The notes beneath the pieces are model-generated. The model saw only the letters and a program-made list of their open reading frames with translations, was not told the origin of the DNA and ran no database searches. From Phycisphaerae bacterium (GTDB taxonomy: Bacteria; Planctomycetota; Phycisphaerae; Sedimentisphaerales; SM23-30): a DNA stretch of 33,608 nt. Positions within the stretch are counted from its first letter, which is position 1. Every line of letters starts with the position of its first letter. Position numbers and translations under genes: made by a program. The DNA lies in NCBI GenBank assembly GCA_016342495.1, contig JAEIOG010000057.1, forward strand, positions 1 through 33,608, written 5' to 3'. This document shows positions 1 to 10,173 of this stretch, piece by piece.

Positions 1-143
1 CTTAACACCATGGTTAAAAATAACCAAATTTGGGGTGAAAATGTTGAAAATTTAGCTTGACGAAAGACAGTCGCTACATTTGCCCAACCTACCAGGCTGC
101 CATTATAGCTCGCCAGCATACGCCAGCCATCATAATACCCATG
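1..143 (-). pseudogene. Rhs/YD-repeat core scrap
   Basis: The minus-strand frame reads YYDGWRMLASYNGS at about 140-99. This nearly repeats YYDGWRMLASYDGS in the Rhs gene at 712-2211. A TAG stop at 146-144 blocks it upstream, and after the match it drifts into unrelated sequence that runs open to the window edge. It is downstream of the toxin-tip and immunity-candidate pair on the same strand. That is how displaced Rhs tips are often left behind after recombination. It is a remnant, not a working gene. Confidence 0.7.
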
Positions 144-154
144 CTACCGAATAA

Positions 155-652
155 TCACTCCAAAGAGTTCGGCAAAGCCTTAACCATGACCACTTTGCCT
201 TTTTGAATCCTAAAATATTGTGTTCTATGGCCCGCACATGCTGAAATAAATCGATCATACTGCCAATCAGTGTAAATCTCATAAATTCTACCTTCCACTA
301 AGTCAGACGGCATCCCAGTCTTTGGAAAAATTTGTTTTGCATTATTAGTAGCGCCATTTTTGGTTTTGAAATCTTGAGGTATTTCACCATATTCAAGACT
401 ATTACCATAATAACTTGCTAATTTAATATGCCAAATAATTTCCCCATTCAAGGCATCTGTAATAATCAATGAGTCAAATCCGTCCATTGTGGCATAATTT
501 ACTTTAAAAGACAGCTTGCCATCCTCAAATACTGGTATGGCTTTGCCTAAAATCGGGCCAAAGACATTAATCGAAATAAGACAATATAAAATCAGTAACA
601 CTAGCAATGTTATTAATATCAATTTTATAGCTTTTTTTTTACTGTATATCAT
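155..652 (-). CDS. small membrane-anchored protein, candidate immunity protein of the upstream Rhs tip
   Basis: This is a 165-residue protein. It has a lysine-rich start (KKKAIK), one strong hydrophobic segment at about residues 9-32, and then a polar domain of about 130 residues, presumably outside the membrane. The distal part has aromatic and charged stretches (YEIYTDWQYDRF near residue 125). I do not recognise the family. It starts 59 bp after the stop of the Rhs gene on the same strand, the position where polymorphic toxin loci keep their immunity gene. A membrane-anchored periplasmic immunity protein would suit a toxin acting on the cell envelope. The start ATG has only a weak ribosome site. 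The immunity role is inferred from position only; an unrelated small exported protein is the alternative. Confidence 0.55.
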   Translation of the reverse strand: MIYSKKKAIKLILITLLVLLILYCLISINVFGPILGKAIPVFEDGKLSFKVNYATMDGFDSLIITDALNGEIIWHIKLASYYGNSLEYGEIPQDFKTKNGATNNAKQIFPKTGMPSDLVEGRIYEIYTDWQYDRFISACAGHRTQYFRIQKGKVVMVKALPNSLE

Positions 653-711
653 TTAACTAGCCCATTATTGATACAGAAAATTTAATCCAATACTTCCATT
701 TTCATATGCCG

Positions 712-2211
712 TCATCTAAAGTAACTATCACGAGTTTCTGGACTACGAGTTGGCTTTGGATTTGGCGTCCCCCCCTTCCAGGGAAGAGACCAAGATTTAA
801 ACCACCAATACCCCTCTGACCACGCCTCATCTATATTGTATGATGGTGTACTTTTGCCAGGGTGTGAACCATCCATCTCAGCCATTGTCAAGCCTGCAGC
901 AGCTACTGCTGCTCTCACAAATGTATTGCTATTTGTTTGCAGTGCTTTATAATTTGAACGTGGCCATCTAGTAAATGTTGGACCAATTTGAAAACCATCC
1001 TGTTCTGCATATTTATATGTTTTAGCAAAAGCAATGATACGATTCCATTTTTGCTTAATCCACTGTGGGCTACCATCAGCAATTGGCATTATATTATTCC
1101 CTCTATCTTGGTCATACCTGATATATGCTATCGAAACACCTTTCTTGGCCCATTTTCTCCCACCATAAGCTTTGTTTTCTTTCCGCGAAGCCCAAACAGT
1201 CCAACCTGGGTCAGCTAGCAATTCAACATCTGCAATTTTTTTCGCTGGACAACATAGCTTTTTATTAATTTCTTCTTTGGAATACCCCTCTGTATACTGT
1301 TTTGCTCCCCCAAAAAATCTACACTTGGTCTCCCAAAGCTGCAAAGAGTAATGCCATGCTACAGTGCCTGTTCCACTTACTCCTCGGTCTGCTACTGCAA
1401 TAAAATCGGTCCCCATTGGATCTATACGGTTAACCGAATTACTCCCCACATACTGATAAAAATTCAATCCATCGACATATCCAAGCGGATCGCTACTTAG
1501 GAATCTGCCGGTATAGGTATCATAATACCTATGTTTATAATACATCAGCGTTAGGCTACTATTATCCAGCACATCAAGCCGCTGGCCGGTGAAGGCTATG
1601 CAATTGTCAAAAGAGCTATTGGTGCGAACATTGAAATTCGCATCGTATATTTTCTGCTGGCCGTAGGCATTATATTCATACCGTTCAACCACGGCTCCGG
1701 CATCATCCAGTATCGCTACCGGGCTGTAAAGATGGTTATGGGCGACGTAATAATCATTGCCGCCATCGGTCATCATCAGCACTTCGTCAAGATAGTTGCC
1801 ATAAACAAATTCCTGCCGGGCAACATCACTACCATCATAACTGGCCAGCATCCGCCAGCCATCATAATAATAGCGGGTAACCTGGGAAGCTATGCAATCT
1901 TCTTTTTCGATGCGGCGGCCAAGAGCATCATATTTATATTTTACCACATCAATGGGCGTTTGTCCACTATACTTATATATACGAATCAAACGATTTTCCG
2001 CATCCCACTGATAATGATAGCCTTTGCCATCGGTTAGAAGGTTGCCATTATGGTCATAAGTACAGTTTATATCGAAAGTTCCAGATGTTTCATTATAGCG
2101 GTTAGTCTTATCATTTACCGCATAGGCTTCATTGGTTCCATCACGGTTAATGACACCAATACGGTTGCCAAGCTGGTCATAATTGAAGCCCGGTGTAATG
2201 AGACGTTGCAT
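712..2211 (-). CDS. Rhs/YD-repeat protein C-terminal part with unique tip (5'-truncated)
   Basis: There are 499 codons. Residues 10-265 are YD-repeats (YDQLGNRIG, YDHNGNLL, YKYDALGRRIE, YYDGWRML). They close with the hallmark of the Rhs core end, RYYDTYTGRFLSSDPLGY followed by FYQYVGSNSVNRIDPMG. Everything after Asp-Pro-Met-Gly (about 267-499) is a unique tip. It contains AWHYSLQLWE near residue 285 and NSNTFVRAAVAAAGL near 435. The His-strand followed by an Asn-Ser-Asn-Thr-Phe helix recalls permuted papain-like folds of the DUF3750 kind, so a hydrolase or amidase toxin is a low-confidence guess. Complete Rhs proteins are far longer. The apparent start codon lies inside a 22-bp perfect palindrome of an interspersed repeat, so the true 5' end was lost and expression is doubtful. 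Confidence 0.85.
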   Translation of the reverse strand: MQRLITPGFNYDQLGNRIGVINRDGTNEAYAVNDKTNRYNETSGTFDINCTYDHNGNLLTDGKGYHYQWDAENRLIRIYKYSGQTPIDVVKYKYDALGRRIEKEDCIASQVTRYYYDGWRMLASYDGSDVARQEFVYGNYLDEVLMMTDGGNDYYVAHNHLYSPVAILDDAGAVVERYEYNAYGQQKIYDANFNVRTNSSFDNCIAFTGQRLDVLDNSSLTLMYYKHRYYDTYTGRFLSSDPLGYVDGLNFYQYVGSNSVNRIDPMGTDFIAVADRGVSGTGTVAWHYSLQLWETKCRFFGGAKQYTEGYSKEEINKKLCCPAKKIADVELLADPGWTVWASRKENKAYGGRKWAKKGVSIAYIRYDQDRGNNIMPIADGSPQWIKQKWNRIIAFAKTYKYAEQDGFQIGPTFTRWPRSNYKALQTNSNTFVRAAVAAAGLTMAEMDGSHPGKSTPSYNIDEAWSEGYWWFKSWSLPWKGGTPNPKPTRSPETRDSYFR

Positions 2212-2254
2212 GCAACGTCTCTACCATTTGGTGATGTGGCCGGATATGTGTTGG
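2192..2254. repeat. GTAG-foot palindromic repeat, family R1
   Basis: A perfect 22-nt palindrome at 2200-2221 (GAGACGTTGC half-site plus its complement) is followed by CTAC, which reads GTAG on the minus strand. About 30 further bases (ATTTGGTGAT then GGCCGGATATGTGTTG) are shared. A second copy is at 13018-13081 with only a few differences. This copy truncates the Rhs reading frame. Confidence 0.85.
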
Positions 2255-2516
2255 GCACCCGGCGTCAAATTGCAAAGCAAATGAGTTTTAGAGGCTTTGC
2301 CGCAGGCAAATACCATAACCAACCAGCGTCACAAACACATTGTAACACTAGCAGAATTTCAAACATTCACCATCCAAAACAAACAGAAAACCCTGCGAAT
2401 CATGTCAATAAAATGCTATTCCAAGTTTGTGCCTACATCACCATCGACCTGCTTTACAGGTCAATGCTACTCCGGGGCGGGAATTGTGGTTTTTTTGTCA
2501 ATCTGCTATACCTGTT
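2255..2516. other. non-coding stretch without recognisable gene
   Basis: Open frames here are short, lack ribosome sites and contain no motif I recognise. The Rhs frame does not continue into it on the minus strand. It may be debris of the lost Rhs 5' part or of a deleted gene, but the sequence does not show which. Confidence 0.4.
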
Positions 2517-2600
2517 GAGTGAGATTTTCGGGTGGAAAGGGGGAAAAAATAAGAACTGGGACAAGGATTTTGACGGATTATGCGGGTTTTTATGGGATTT
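2517..2600. repeat. interspersed repeat, copy 1 (GACGGAT..GCGG type)
   Basis: This stretch begins GAGTGAGATTTT, contains TTTTGACGGAT and ends in a G-rich TGCGGG/GGGATTT run. It aligns over about 80 bp with 9811-9891, in the same order and orientation. A shorter related run (CACGGATTTAAGCGGATT) occurs at 18934-18951. Confidence 0.7.
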
Positions 2601-2657
2601 AATAAGTTTTAATCAGCATGGACGTTTTTTTCTTGATTTTCTGGACGAAAATTAAAG

Positions 2658-3057
2658 TTAGCGGGTCGCTGCCGTTGGGCGATGTTTGTTGGAGATGGAC
2701 AGAAGCCCCGAAGGGGCGGTATATTTTAGCCCAGGGCATCGCCCTGGGGATAGAACGTCAAAGCCCATTTTATGCACTGTAAGGGCAATATAATCAATCC
2801 TATGGGATTATGTCGGCCTTACAGGCCTGAAAAGAGTGGCGTGGGCTTTAACCCAGGGCGTTGCCCTGGGCTATGTTATGCTGGCCTTACAGGCCCGATG
2901 GGTGGTAGCATTATTGCGGGGTGTCGGACGGTCGGGACAGGTATAGAGACAAGGCATGCCTTGTCTCGGTTGGGGTTGGTCGGTGTTTAGGGCAAGTATT
3001 TAGCGGGTCGCTGCCGCTGGCCGCTGTTTTGTGGGCAGGCACAAGGCCTGCCCCTAC
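2658..3057. repeat. cluster of nested palindromic repeats
   Basis: Several units lie in a row. A GCGGGTCGCTGCCG unit is at about 2660, with related copies at about 3003, 5183 and 23586. GCCCCGAAGGGGC is at about 2705. CCCAGGGC-atc-GCCCTGGG is at about 2731 and again with a GTT loop at about 2853. GGCCTTACAGGCC units are at about 2815 and 2883. The 22-nt palindrome with half-site GAGACAAGGC is at 2946-2967. GGGCAGGC/GCCTGCCC followed by CTAC is at 3033-3057. No gene is credible here, although a 72-codon frame crosses the cluster. Confidence 0.85.
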
Positions 3058-3070
3058 GGGTGTGTTTGTA

Positions 3071-3155
3071 ATATTTTAGTTAAGTGAAGTAATGTGGATA
3101 ATTGGTATCGCTATTGCGATATGAATTTTATCAGCATGGGCAGAGCCCATCCTAC
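3071..3155. repeat. 85-bp composite repeat, copy A
   Basis: The unit runs ATATTTTAGTTAAGTGAAG, then ATAATTGGTATCGCTAT, then TTTTATCAGCATGGGC-aga-GCCCATCCTAC. It matches 10213-10297 and 18967-19051 at the same length and order. Its right end is the hairpin ATGGGC-aga-GCCCAT, which also occurs alone elsewhere in the window. It sits about 265 bp before groEL1. Confidence 0.85.
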
Positions 3156-3323
3156 TATTTTCATATGGATGTGGTGGCCTGTCAGCTTGGCATAATTTTA
3201 CTGTCAAGCTGACAGGATGACAGTTGGGATCACTAAAAAGCTATAAAAATTAATCTATTAAAATATTATATCTCGTTATTTAGCAGGCACTTAAGCTTAT
3301 AAGTAAATAATGTCATTTTAGTT

Positions 3324-3339
3324 TGGCACTATCTTTGCT
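3324..3339 (+). promoter_or_regulatory. sigma-54 (RpoN) promoter of groEL1
   Basis: TGGCAC at 3324-3329, five bases, then TTGCT at 3335-3339. This is a full match to the -24/-12 consensus TGGCAC-N5-TTGCW. Transcription would begin near 3350, leaving a leader of about 70 nt before the groEL1 start. No convincing sigma-70 pair and no CIRCE repeat was seen in the same gap. An enhancer-binding protein site could not be identified by eye. Confidence 0.75.
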
Positions 3340-3392
3340 CTTGTATTTATGCCCATGTGCGTACATGGCTAAAAAGAAATATAATCTACTAA

Positions 3393-5096
<1,704 letters not shown>

Positions 5097-5116
5097 CAGG
5101 CAGCCAGGGCGAGGCA

Positions 5117-5212
5117 TTTTTATCAGCGTGGGCATGGCCCATCCTACCTGTGGTAGGGGGACGGTTGTATGAAATGATGTTAGCGGGTCGCTACCGCTCG
5201 CCGCTGTTTGTA
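5117..5212. repeat. two repeats in the groEL1-groES gap
   Basis: TTTTTATCAGCGTGGGC-at-GGCCCATCCTACC at 5117-5148 is the ATGGGC/GCCCAT hairpin family with a changed loop. TTAGCGGGTCGCTACCGCTC at 5180-5199, followed by GCCGCTGTTTG, is the GCGGGTCGCTG family. There is no T-run, so the hairpin is not an evident terminator. Confidence 0.75.
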
Positions 5213-5276
5213 TGTAGTGTTTTAAGAAATATAAAGTTAAAGCTTTTAATAAAAAAATATAAATCAGGAGTTGACT

Positions 5277-5573
5277 ATGAAAGTTAATATTAGACCTTTG
5301 GATGATAGAGTTGTTGTAAAACAGACTGAAGCACAAGAAGTTACCGCTGGCGGTATTGTTTTGCCTGACAGCGCCAAAGAAAAACCTCAGCAGGGCACTA
5401 TCGTAGCTATCGGAGCTGGTAAAATGCTTGAATCCGGCAAACGTGGCGAAATGTGCGTTAAAGTTGGCGATGAAATTTTCTATGGCAAATATGCTGGCAG
5501 CGAACTGGAAGTTGATGGCGAAAAATTCGTTATTCTTCGCGAAGGTGAGATTCTGGCAGTTTTGAATAAATAA
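5277..5573 (+). CDS. groES: co-chaperonin GroES
   Basis: This 98-residue protein has the full GroES pattern. It begins MKVNIRPLDDRVVVKQ, continues to the mobile-loop region EVTAGGIVLPDSAKEKPQQG and VGDEIFYGKYAGSE, and ends in a basic residue after ILAVL. The ATG at 5277 is preceded by CAGGAG. An in-frame TTG two codons earlier is ignored because it overlaps the ribosome-site spacing. GroES caps the GroEL ring during folding. It lies between two groEL genes, 58 nt before groEL2, so it probably shares a message with groEL2 and could serve both rings. Confidence 0.97.
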   Translation: MKVNIRPLDDRVVVKQTEAQEVTAGGIVLPDSAKEKPQQGTIVAIGAGKMLESGKRGEMCVKVGDEIFYGKYAGSELEVDGEKFVILREGEILAVLNK

Positions 5574-5631
5574 GGCATAAAGTACAAGGCAGAAGATTTT
5601 TTGGTTTGTGCAATTTATAGGAGTAAATACA

Positions 5632-7242
5632 ATGGCCAAACAGATGATGTTTGATGATAATGCCCGCCGAGAGATGCTTGATGGTTTAAAGCAACTTGCC
5701 GCGGCAGTAAAAGTGACAATGGGCCCAACCGGTCGTAATGTAGTTTTGCAAAAAAGTTTTGGCAGCCCACGGGTTACCAAAGATGGTGTCAGTGTTTCCA
5801 AAGAAATTGAATTAGCTGAGCCATTTAAGAATATGGGTGCTAAGATGGTTAATGAAGTTGCCAGCAAGACATCTGATGTCGCTGGCGATGGCACAACCAC
5901 CGCTACGGTTTTAGCTGAAGCTATCTTTACCGAAGGTTTGAAATATCTGGCAGCTGGTGCTAATCCTGTTGCTTTGCAGCGTGGTATCACAAAAGCTGTG
6001 GGTGTGGTTTCAGATTCGATTACCAAGATGAGCAAAAAGATTAAAGGCCCTAAAGACATCGCAAAAGTCGGTGCTATTTCGGCTAATAATGATCCTGCTA
6101 TTGGCAAACTTCTTGCTGAAGCAATGGAAAAAGTTGGTTCTAATGGTGTGATCACTGTTGAAGAAGGCCAAACCATGCAGACCGAACTGGAAGTCGTAGA
6201 AGGTATGCAGTTTGATAAAGGCTATCTGTCACCATATTTTATTACTAAGACTGATACGATGGAAGCGGTCATGGAAGACTGTTGCATCCTGATTCATGAA
6301 AAGAAGATTTCCAATCTTCGTGAACTTGTTCCACTGCTGGAAAAGATCGCTCATTCTGGCAAACCTTTGGTTATTATTGCTGAAGATGTCGAAGGTGATG
6401 CCCTTGCCGGCTTGGTTATTAACCGTTTACGTGGCACATTGAAAGTTGCAGCTGTAAAAGCTCCCGGTTTTGGTGATCGTCGCAAGGCAATGCTGGAAGA
6501 TATCGCGGTATTAACCGGCGGTCAGCTGATCAGTGAAGATTTGGGTCTGAAACTGGAAAATATCGAAGTCGCTCAACTTGGTCAGGCGCGTCGTATTGTC
6601 ATCAGCAAAGACAATACCACTATTATTGAAGGTGCTGGCAAGAAAAAAGATATTAAAGCTCGCCTTGAACTGTTAAGTGCCATGATCGAAAGAACTACCA
6701 GTGATTATGACCGTGAAAAATTGCAGGAACGTTTAGCTAAACTTTCTGGTGGTGTAGCTGTCGTAAGAGCCGGTGCTGCAACCGAAACTGAAATGAAAGA
6801 GCGCAAGGATTTGCTTGAAGACGCATTGCATGCAACTCGTGCAGCAGCCGAAGAAGGCGTTGTACCTGGCGGTGGTGTTACTTATTTGCGTTGTATCGAT
6901 GCGGTACAAAAAGCCAAAGCTGAAATCACAGGTGATATGACTTTTGGTTTTGATATTATCGCCAAGGCATTGACCTGGCCAGCGACTCAGATCGTTGATA
7001 ACAGTGGCATTGATGGTGCGACTGTTGTAGCTGAGATTCTGGAGATGAAGGGTGCGATGGGTTATAATGCTGCTACCGGTCAATATGTTGATATGATCGA
7101 AGCTGGAATTATTGATCCGGCTAAGGTTACTCGCAGTGCTCTGGTTAATGCTGCTTCGGTATCAGGATTGATGCTGACAACAAATGTATTGGTTACTGAT
7201 TTGAAAGATGATGATGAACCAGTAGCTGGTGCGATAAGTTAA
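5632..7242 (+). CDS. groEL: chaperonin GroEL, paralogue 2 (no GGM tail)
   Basis: This is a 536-residue GroEL with the complete signature set: [47 protein letters not shown] and [12 protein letters not shown]. It ends in an acidic tail, [14 protein letters not shown], without Gly-Gly-Met repeats. Its apical domain differs from paralogue 1 (for example [18 protein letters not shown]), so client specificity may differ. ATG at 5632 is chosen because TAGGAG lies 8 bases upstream; an open extension to GTG at 5608 reads through that ribosome site. It sits directly after groES and ends in a terminator. Confidence 0.97.
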   Translation: MAKQMMFDDNARREMLDGLKQLAAAVKVTMGPTGRNVVLQKSFGSPRVTKDGVSVSKEIELAEPFKNMGAKMVNEVASKTSDVAGDGTTTATVLAEAIFTEGLKYLAAGANPVALQRGITKAVGVVSDSITKMSKKIKGPKDIAKVGAISANNDPAIGKLLAEAMEKVGSNGVITVEEGQTMQTELEVVEGMQFDKGYLSPYFITKTDTMEAVMEDCCILIHEKKISNLRELVPLLEKIAHSGKPLVIIAEDVEGDALAGLVINRLRGTLKVAAVKAPGFGDRRKAMLEDIAVLTGGQLISEDLGLKLENIEVAQLGQARRIVISKDNTTIIEGAGKKKDIKARLELLSAMIERTTSDYDREKLQERLAKLSGGVAVVRAGAATETEMKERKDLLEDALHATRAAAEEGVVPGGGVTYLRCIDAVQKAKAEITGDMTFGFDIIAKALTWPATQIVDNSGIDGATVVAEILEMKGAMGYNAATGQYVDMIEAGIIDPAKVTRSALVNAASVSGLMLTTNVLVTDLKDDDEPVAGAIS

Positions 7243-7256
7243 TAGATGATAAATCG

Positions 7257-7285
7257 GCCCTCGAGTTCAGGCTCGGGGGCTGTTT
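7257..7285 (+). terminator. Rho-independent-like terminator after groEL2
   Basis: The stem GCCCTCGAG / CTCGGGGGC (one G-T pair) has loop TTCAGG and is followed by TGTTT. The T-tract is weak. It lies 15 bp after the groEL2 stop, so it should end the chaperonin transcript. Confidence 0.65.
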
Positions 7286-7318
7286 GATTAAAGTAAGGTG
7301 TTCGCTTTGCTCATTTGT

Positions 7319-7474
7319 TTTTATCAGCATGGGCGAAGCCCATCCTACCAAGATTTATCAGCATGGGCAGAGGATGTTGGGTTGAGTTAGTGTAACCAAG
7401 GGGCCGCTTTTGGCGGACCCTTGCCACCCGTGGCTCATTTATTACTATCAGCATGGGCAGAGCCCATCCTACCT
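7319..7474. repeat. three REP-like units before dnaJ
   Basis: TTTTATCAGCATGGGC-gaa-GCCCATCCTACC is at 7319-7349. A half-unit TTTATCAGCATGGGCAGAGG is at 7354-7373. A full unit is at 7445-7473. Between them is a G-rich run (GGGGCCGCTTTTGGCGGACC) resembling one at about 22225. All units face the same way. Confidence 0.8.
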
Positions 7475-7519
7475 TGCTATCGTTGGTTATTAGAACTGTA
7501 TTATATTGAAAGTTGAGAG

Positions 7520-8671
7520 ATGTCGTCAAGTAAGCGAGATTATTATGAAGTGCTCGGTGTCAGTCGGGAAGCGACAGATGATGAGATAAAGCGTTCGTAT
7601 CGTCGAATGGCGATGAAATATCATCCAGATCGTAATCCAGACGATAAGGATGCTGAAAAGAATTTCAAAGAATGCGCTGAAGCATTTGAAGTTTTAAGTG
7701 ATAAAGATAAGCGTGCCAGCTATAATCAGCATGGCCATGAAGGTTTGCGCGGTCAGCGTATGCACGATTTCAATCACATGGGCTTTGATGATATTTTTAG
7801 TATGTTTGGCGATATTTTTGGCGGTGGCATTTTTGGTAACGGTGGCGGGCGTAGTCGTCGTGGCGGCGGTAATCGGCCATCGCGTGGTTATGATATTGAA
7901 GCCCAGATTTCCCTGACACTTAATGATGTTCTCAATGGTGTCGAAAAGGAAATTGAATATAGTCGTCGTGAGCGCTGCGAACATTGCAAAGGCAGCGGTT
8001 CACAGCCCGGTCATGACATGACACCATGCGTGCAGTGTGGCGGCCAGGGTCAGGTCGAGCAATCGGGTATGGGCGGATTATTTCGAATGGTAACAACTTG
8101 CCCTCGCTGTAAAGGTCAGGGGAAAGTTATCAGCCATCCTTGTGAAAAATGTAAGGGGCAGGCAACGGTAATAAAGAAACATAAGATTTCTGTTAAGATT
8201 CCCGCTGGCATAAGTGATGGTCAGGCTATCCGTATTACCGGTCAGGGCGAACCGGGGGCGCATGGCGGGCCTAATGGTGATTTGTATTGTTATATGAATG
8301 TTGCCGAAGATCATTTTCTGGATCGCGATGGCAATAATCTGGTTGTTACGGTACCGCTTAGTTTTAGTCAGGCCGCCCTTGGCGCGAAGGTAGAAGTGCC
8401 AACGCTGGAAGGTAAAAAAGAAATTGAAGTTCCCCATGGCACACAATATGGCCAGGTGCTCAAGATGAAAGGGCAGGGTTTGCCCGATATGCGACATGGC
8501 AAGCGAGGGGATTTGTTGGTTCAGGTATTAATTGAGATACCTAAGAAGCTGAGTAAGGAGCAGGAAAAACTCCTGCGTGATTATGCCAGGCTGGAATCGA
8601 AAACTGTTATGCCTGGCCAGAAAAAATTTATGGATAAGCTCAAAGATTATTTTTGCAGCCTGTTTTTCTAA
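7520..8671 (+). CDS. dnaJ: chaperone DnaJ (Hsp40)
   Basis: The 383 residues show a canonical type I DnaJ. The J-domain ([20 protein letters not shown]) has HPD at about 37-39. A Gly/Phe-rich linker lies at about 85-118. The zinc domain has four CxxCxGx(G/A) repeats: [24 protein letters not shown] and CEKCKGQA. The usual C-terminal substrate domains ([34 protein letters not shown]) follow. It delivers unfolded clients to DnaK and stimulates its ATPase. The start is preceded only by a close, weak GAGAG. grpE follows after 13 bp; dnaK itself is not in this window. Confidence 0.97.
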   Translation: MSSSKRDYYEVLGVSREATDDEIKRSYRRMAMKYHPDRNPDDKDAEKNFKECAEAFEVLSDKDKRASYNQHGHEGLRGQRMHDFNHMGFDDIFSMFGDIFGGGIFGNGGGRSRRGGGNRPSRGYDIEAQISLTLNDVLNGVEKEIEYSRRERCEHCKGSGSQPGHDMTPCVQCGGQGQVEQSGMGGLFRMVTTCPRCKGQGKVISHPCEKCKGQATVIKKHKISVKIPAGISDGQAIRITGQGEPGAHGGPNGDLYCYMNVAEDHFLDRDGNNLVVTVPLSFSQAALGAKVEVPTLEGKKEIEVPHGTQYGQVLKMKGQGLPDMRHGKRGDLLVQVLIEIPKKLSKEQEKLLRDYARLESKTVMPGQKKFMDKLKDYFCSLFF

Positions 8672-8684
8672 ATGGAAAGTATAA

Positions 8685-9269
8685 ATGAGTAAGAAAAATA
8701 AAAAACAACAAGCAGAACCTCAAGAACAATCTGAGGTAAATGAAGGTGAAACTCAGGAGCAGGTTCAGGAGCCTAAAATTGATTTGGCGGCAATGCTGGC
8801 GGATATGACTGACAAATATCAAAGGCTTGGCGCTGATTATCAGAATTATCAGAAACGTGCCGAACGTCAGATTAATCAGGCCAGTGAGTTTGCTAAAGAG
8901 TCAATCGTAAAAGCTCTTTTGCCGGTGCTGGATAATATGGATCATACAATGGAGAAGGGGCATACTTCTAATAATATAGCCGAGCTAATGCAGGCGGTAC
9001 AGATTGTTTTTGACCATTTCAAAAATACCCTTGAAGGTCAGGGCCTAAAGACTATCGCTGTTAAAGCAGGTGCTGAGTTTGACCCGGCCTGTCATGAAGC
9101 TATGCTGCATGAAGAAAATGGCGATATTACACCAAATGCCATCGTTCGTGAATTGGCCAAAGGTTATACGATGAATGACAGGACATTGAGGCCTGCGCGG
9201 GTTTCAGTTGCCAAAGCTCCGGTAGAACCTGTTGAAGATAATCCTGAAGTTGAACAGGGTGGAGAATAG
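8685..9269 (+). CDS. grpE: nucleotide exchange factor GrpE
   Basis: This is a 194-residue protein. An acidic, glutamine-rich N-terminus (about 1-35) leads into the long dimerising helix (LADMTDKYQRLGADYQNYQKR). The GrpE head follows, with ALLPVLDNMDHTME, EFDPACHEAMLHEE and the C-terminal signature GYTMNDRTLRPARVSVAK. GrpE releases ADP from DnaK. It lies 13 bp after dnaJ and 2 bp before the next gene, so the four genes from dnaJ to yacG form one operon. Confidence 0.96.
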   Translation: MSKKNKKQQAEPQEQSEVNEGETQEQVQEPKIDLAAMLADMTDKYQRLGADYQNYQKRAERQINQASEFAKESIVKALLPVLDNMDHTMEKGHTSNNIAELMQAVQIVFDHFKNTLEGQGLKTIAVKAGAEFDPACHEAMLHEENGDITPNAIVRELAKGYTMNDRTLRPARVSVAKAPVEPVEDNPEVEQGGE

Positions 9270-9271
9270 CG

Positions 9272-9586
9272 ATGCCTACTTATGATTATCAATGCCCGGA
9301 TTGCAATTATAGCTTTGAATTATTTCAATCGATAACTGCCAAACCCGAAAAAAAATGTCCGGAATGCGGCAAGAATAATGTCAAAAGATTGATTGGAATT
9401 GGAGCTGGGGTTATTTTTAAAGGCGGCGGCTTTTACGAAACTGATTACCGCAGTGAAAGCTATAAAAAAGATGCTGATGCTGATAAAGCTGCCAGTAAAC
9501 CGGTAGTCGAAACGGCTAAGGCGGTTCCTGACGCCAGTGAAGCTAAGCCTAAGCCTGAGAAAAAAGCTAAAAAGGAAGCGAAATGA
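9272..9586 (+). CDS. FmdB-type zinc-ribbon protein
   Basis: This 104-residue protein opens with MPTYDYQCPDCNYSFELFQS. A second pair, CPECGKNNVKRLIG, completes a four-cysteine zinc ribbon, followed by the family's FKGGGFYETDY (near residue 50). The C-terminal third is a low-complexity Lys/Ala/Pro tail, probably disordered. FmdB-family proteins are small putative regulators of uncertain role. The stop overlaps the start of yacG by 4 nt (ATGA), showing translational coupling. Confidence 0.9.
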   Translation: MPTYDYQCPDCNYSFELFQSITAKPEKKCPECGKNNVKRLIGIGAGVIFKGGGFYETDYRSESYKKDADADKAASKPVVETAKAVPDASEAKPKPEKKAKKEAK

Positions 9587-9750
9587 AGCGATATTGCCCG
9601 ATTTGTCATGATGAAGTAGTCGATGGTTTGAAGGGGGCATTTGCTCCGTTTTGTTCGGAACGCTGCCAGTTGGTTGATCTGCACGGTTGGCTGACGGAGA
9701 AATATGCCATGCCTGCCCAGGAAGATGACCCTGAAATATTTGAAGAATAG
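9583..9750 (+). CDS. yacG: YacG-like zinc protein (DNA gyrase inhibitor family)
   Basis: This 55-residue ORF begins with MKRYCPICHDEVV. It has the CxxC...CxxxC zinc pattern (CPIC, then FAPFCSERCQLVDLHGWL) and the typical acidic end DDPEIFEE. YacG binds gyrase and lowers its activity in Escherichia coli; the role here is by homology. Its ATG overlaps the preceding stop and it is closed by a strong terminator, so it is the last gene of the dnaJ-grpE operon. Confidence 0.9.
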   Translation: MKRYCPICHDEVVDGLKGAFAPFCSERCQLVDLHGWLTEKYAMPAQEDDPEIFEE

Positions 9751-9755
9751 TAATC

Positions 9756-9791
9756 AAAAGCCCATTTGTCCAGAACGATGGGCTTTTTTAT
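9756..9791 (+). terminator. Rho-independent terminator
   Basis: AAAAGCCCAT, a loop of about 12 bases, then ATGGGCTTTTTTA. The A-tract on the left makes it partly bidirectional. It begins 6 bp after the yacG stop. Confidence 0.92.
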
Positions 9792-9810
9792 TGTTGAAAT
9801 CCGATTTCGT

Positions 9811-9891
9811 GAGTGAGATTTTTTAGTGGCGGGGTGAAAATGTAAGAATAGGACACGAATTTTGACGGATCGGGCGGATTTTCGCGGATTT
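9811..9891. repeat. interspersed repeat, copy 2 (GACGGAT..GCGG type)
   Basis: It begins GAGTGAGATTTTTTAG, contains GGACACGAATTTTGACGGAT, and ends in GGGCGGATTTTCGCGGATTT. It is the partner of 2517-2600. The rest of the gap to 10139 holds no gene or motif that I recognise. Confidence 0.7.
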
Positions 9892-10139
9892 GATTGGGCA
9901 AGAACTAATGATTACTTAAATGGTTTTTGTGGGTTTTTAGCTGGCAGAGCCTGTTTTAAAGCAATTAGTTTTTGATTGTCACTGATCGGGTTAAGTTTTT
10001 TTATTATGGTTATTGGTGACTATAAGCCTGGGAGGGCGTAATTTGAGCATGAGTTATTTATTAAGTGTATATTGAATATGGCTTTAGGTTTGCTACCAAA
10101 TTAACTCGCTTATGCAAATTCTTTCCACAAAAAATAAGA

Positions 10140-10167
10140 TTGAATACTATCGGGACAGCTCTATAAT
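10140..10167 (+). promoter_or_regulatory. sigma-70-type promoter
   Basis: TTGAAT at 10140-10145, 16 bases, TATAAT at 10162-10167. It is about 207 bp ahead of the membrane-protein gene at 10374, with an operator-like palindrome and composite repeat copy B in between. Confidence 0.6.
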
Positions 10168-10173
10168 ATAATC

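Noticed and set aside
2772-2990. 72-codon ORF (NPGRCPGLCYAGLTG)
   Set aside because: It is a translation of the palindromic repeat cluster; it has no ribosome site and the same peptide arises from such repeats elsewhere.
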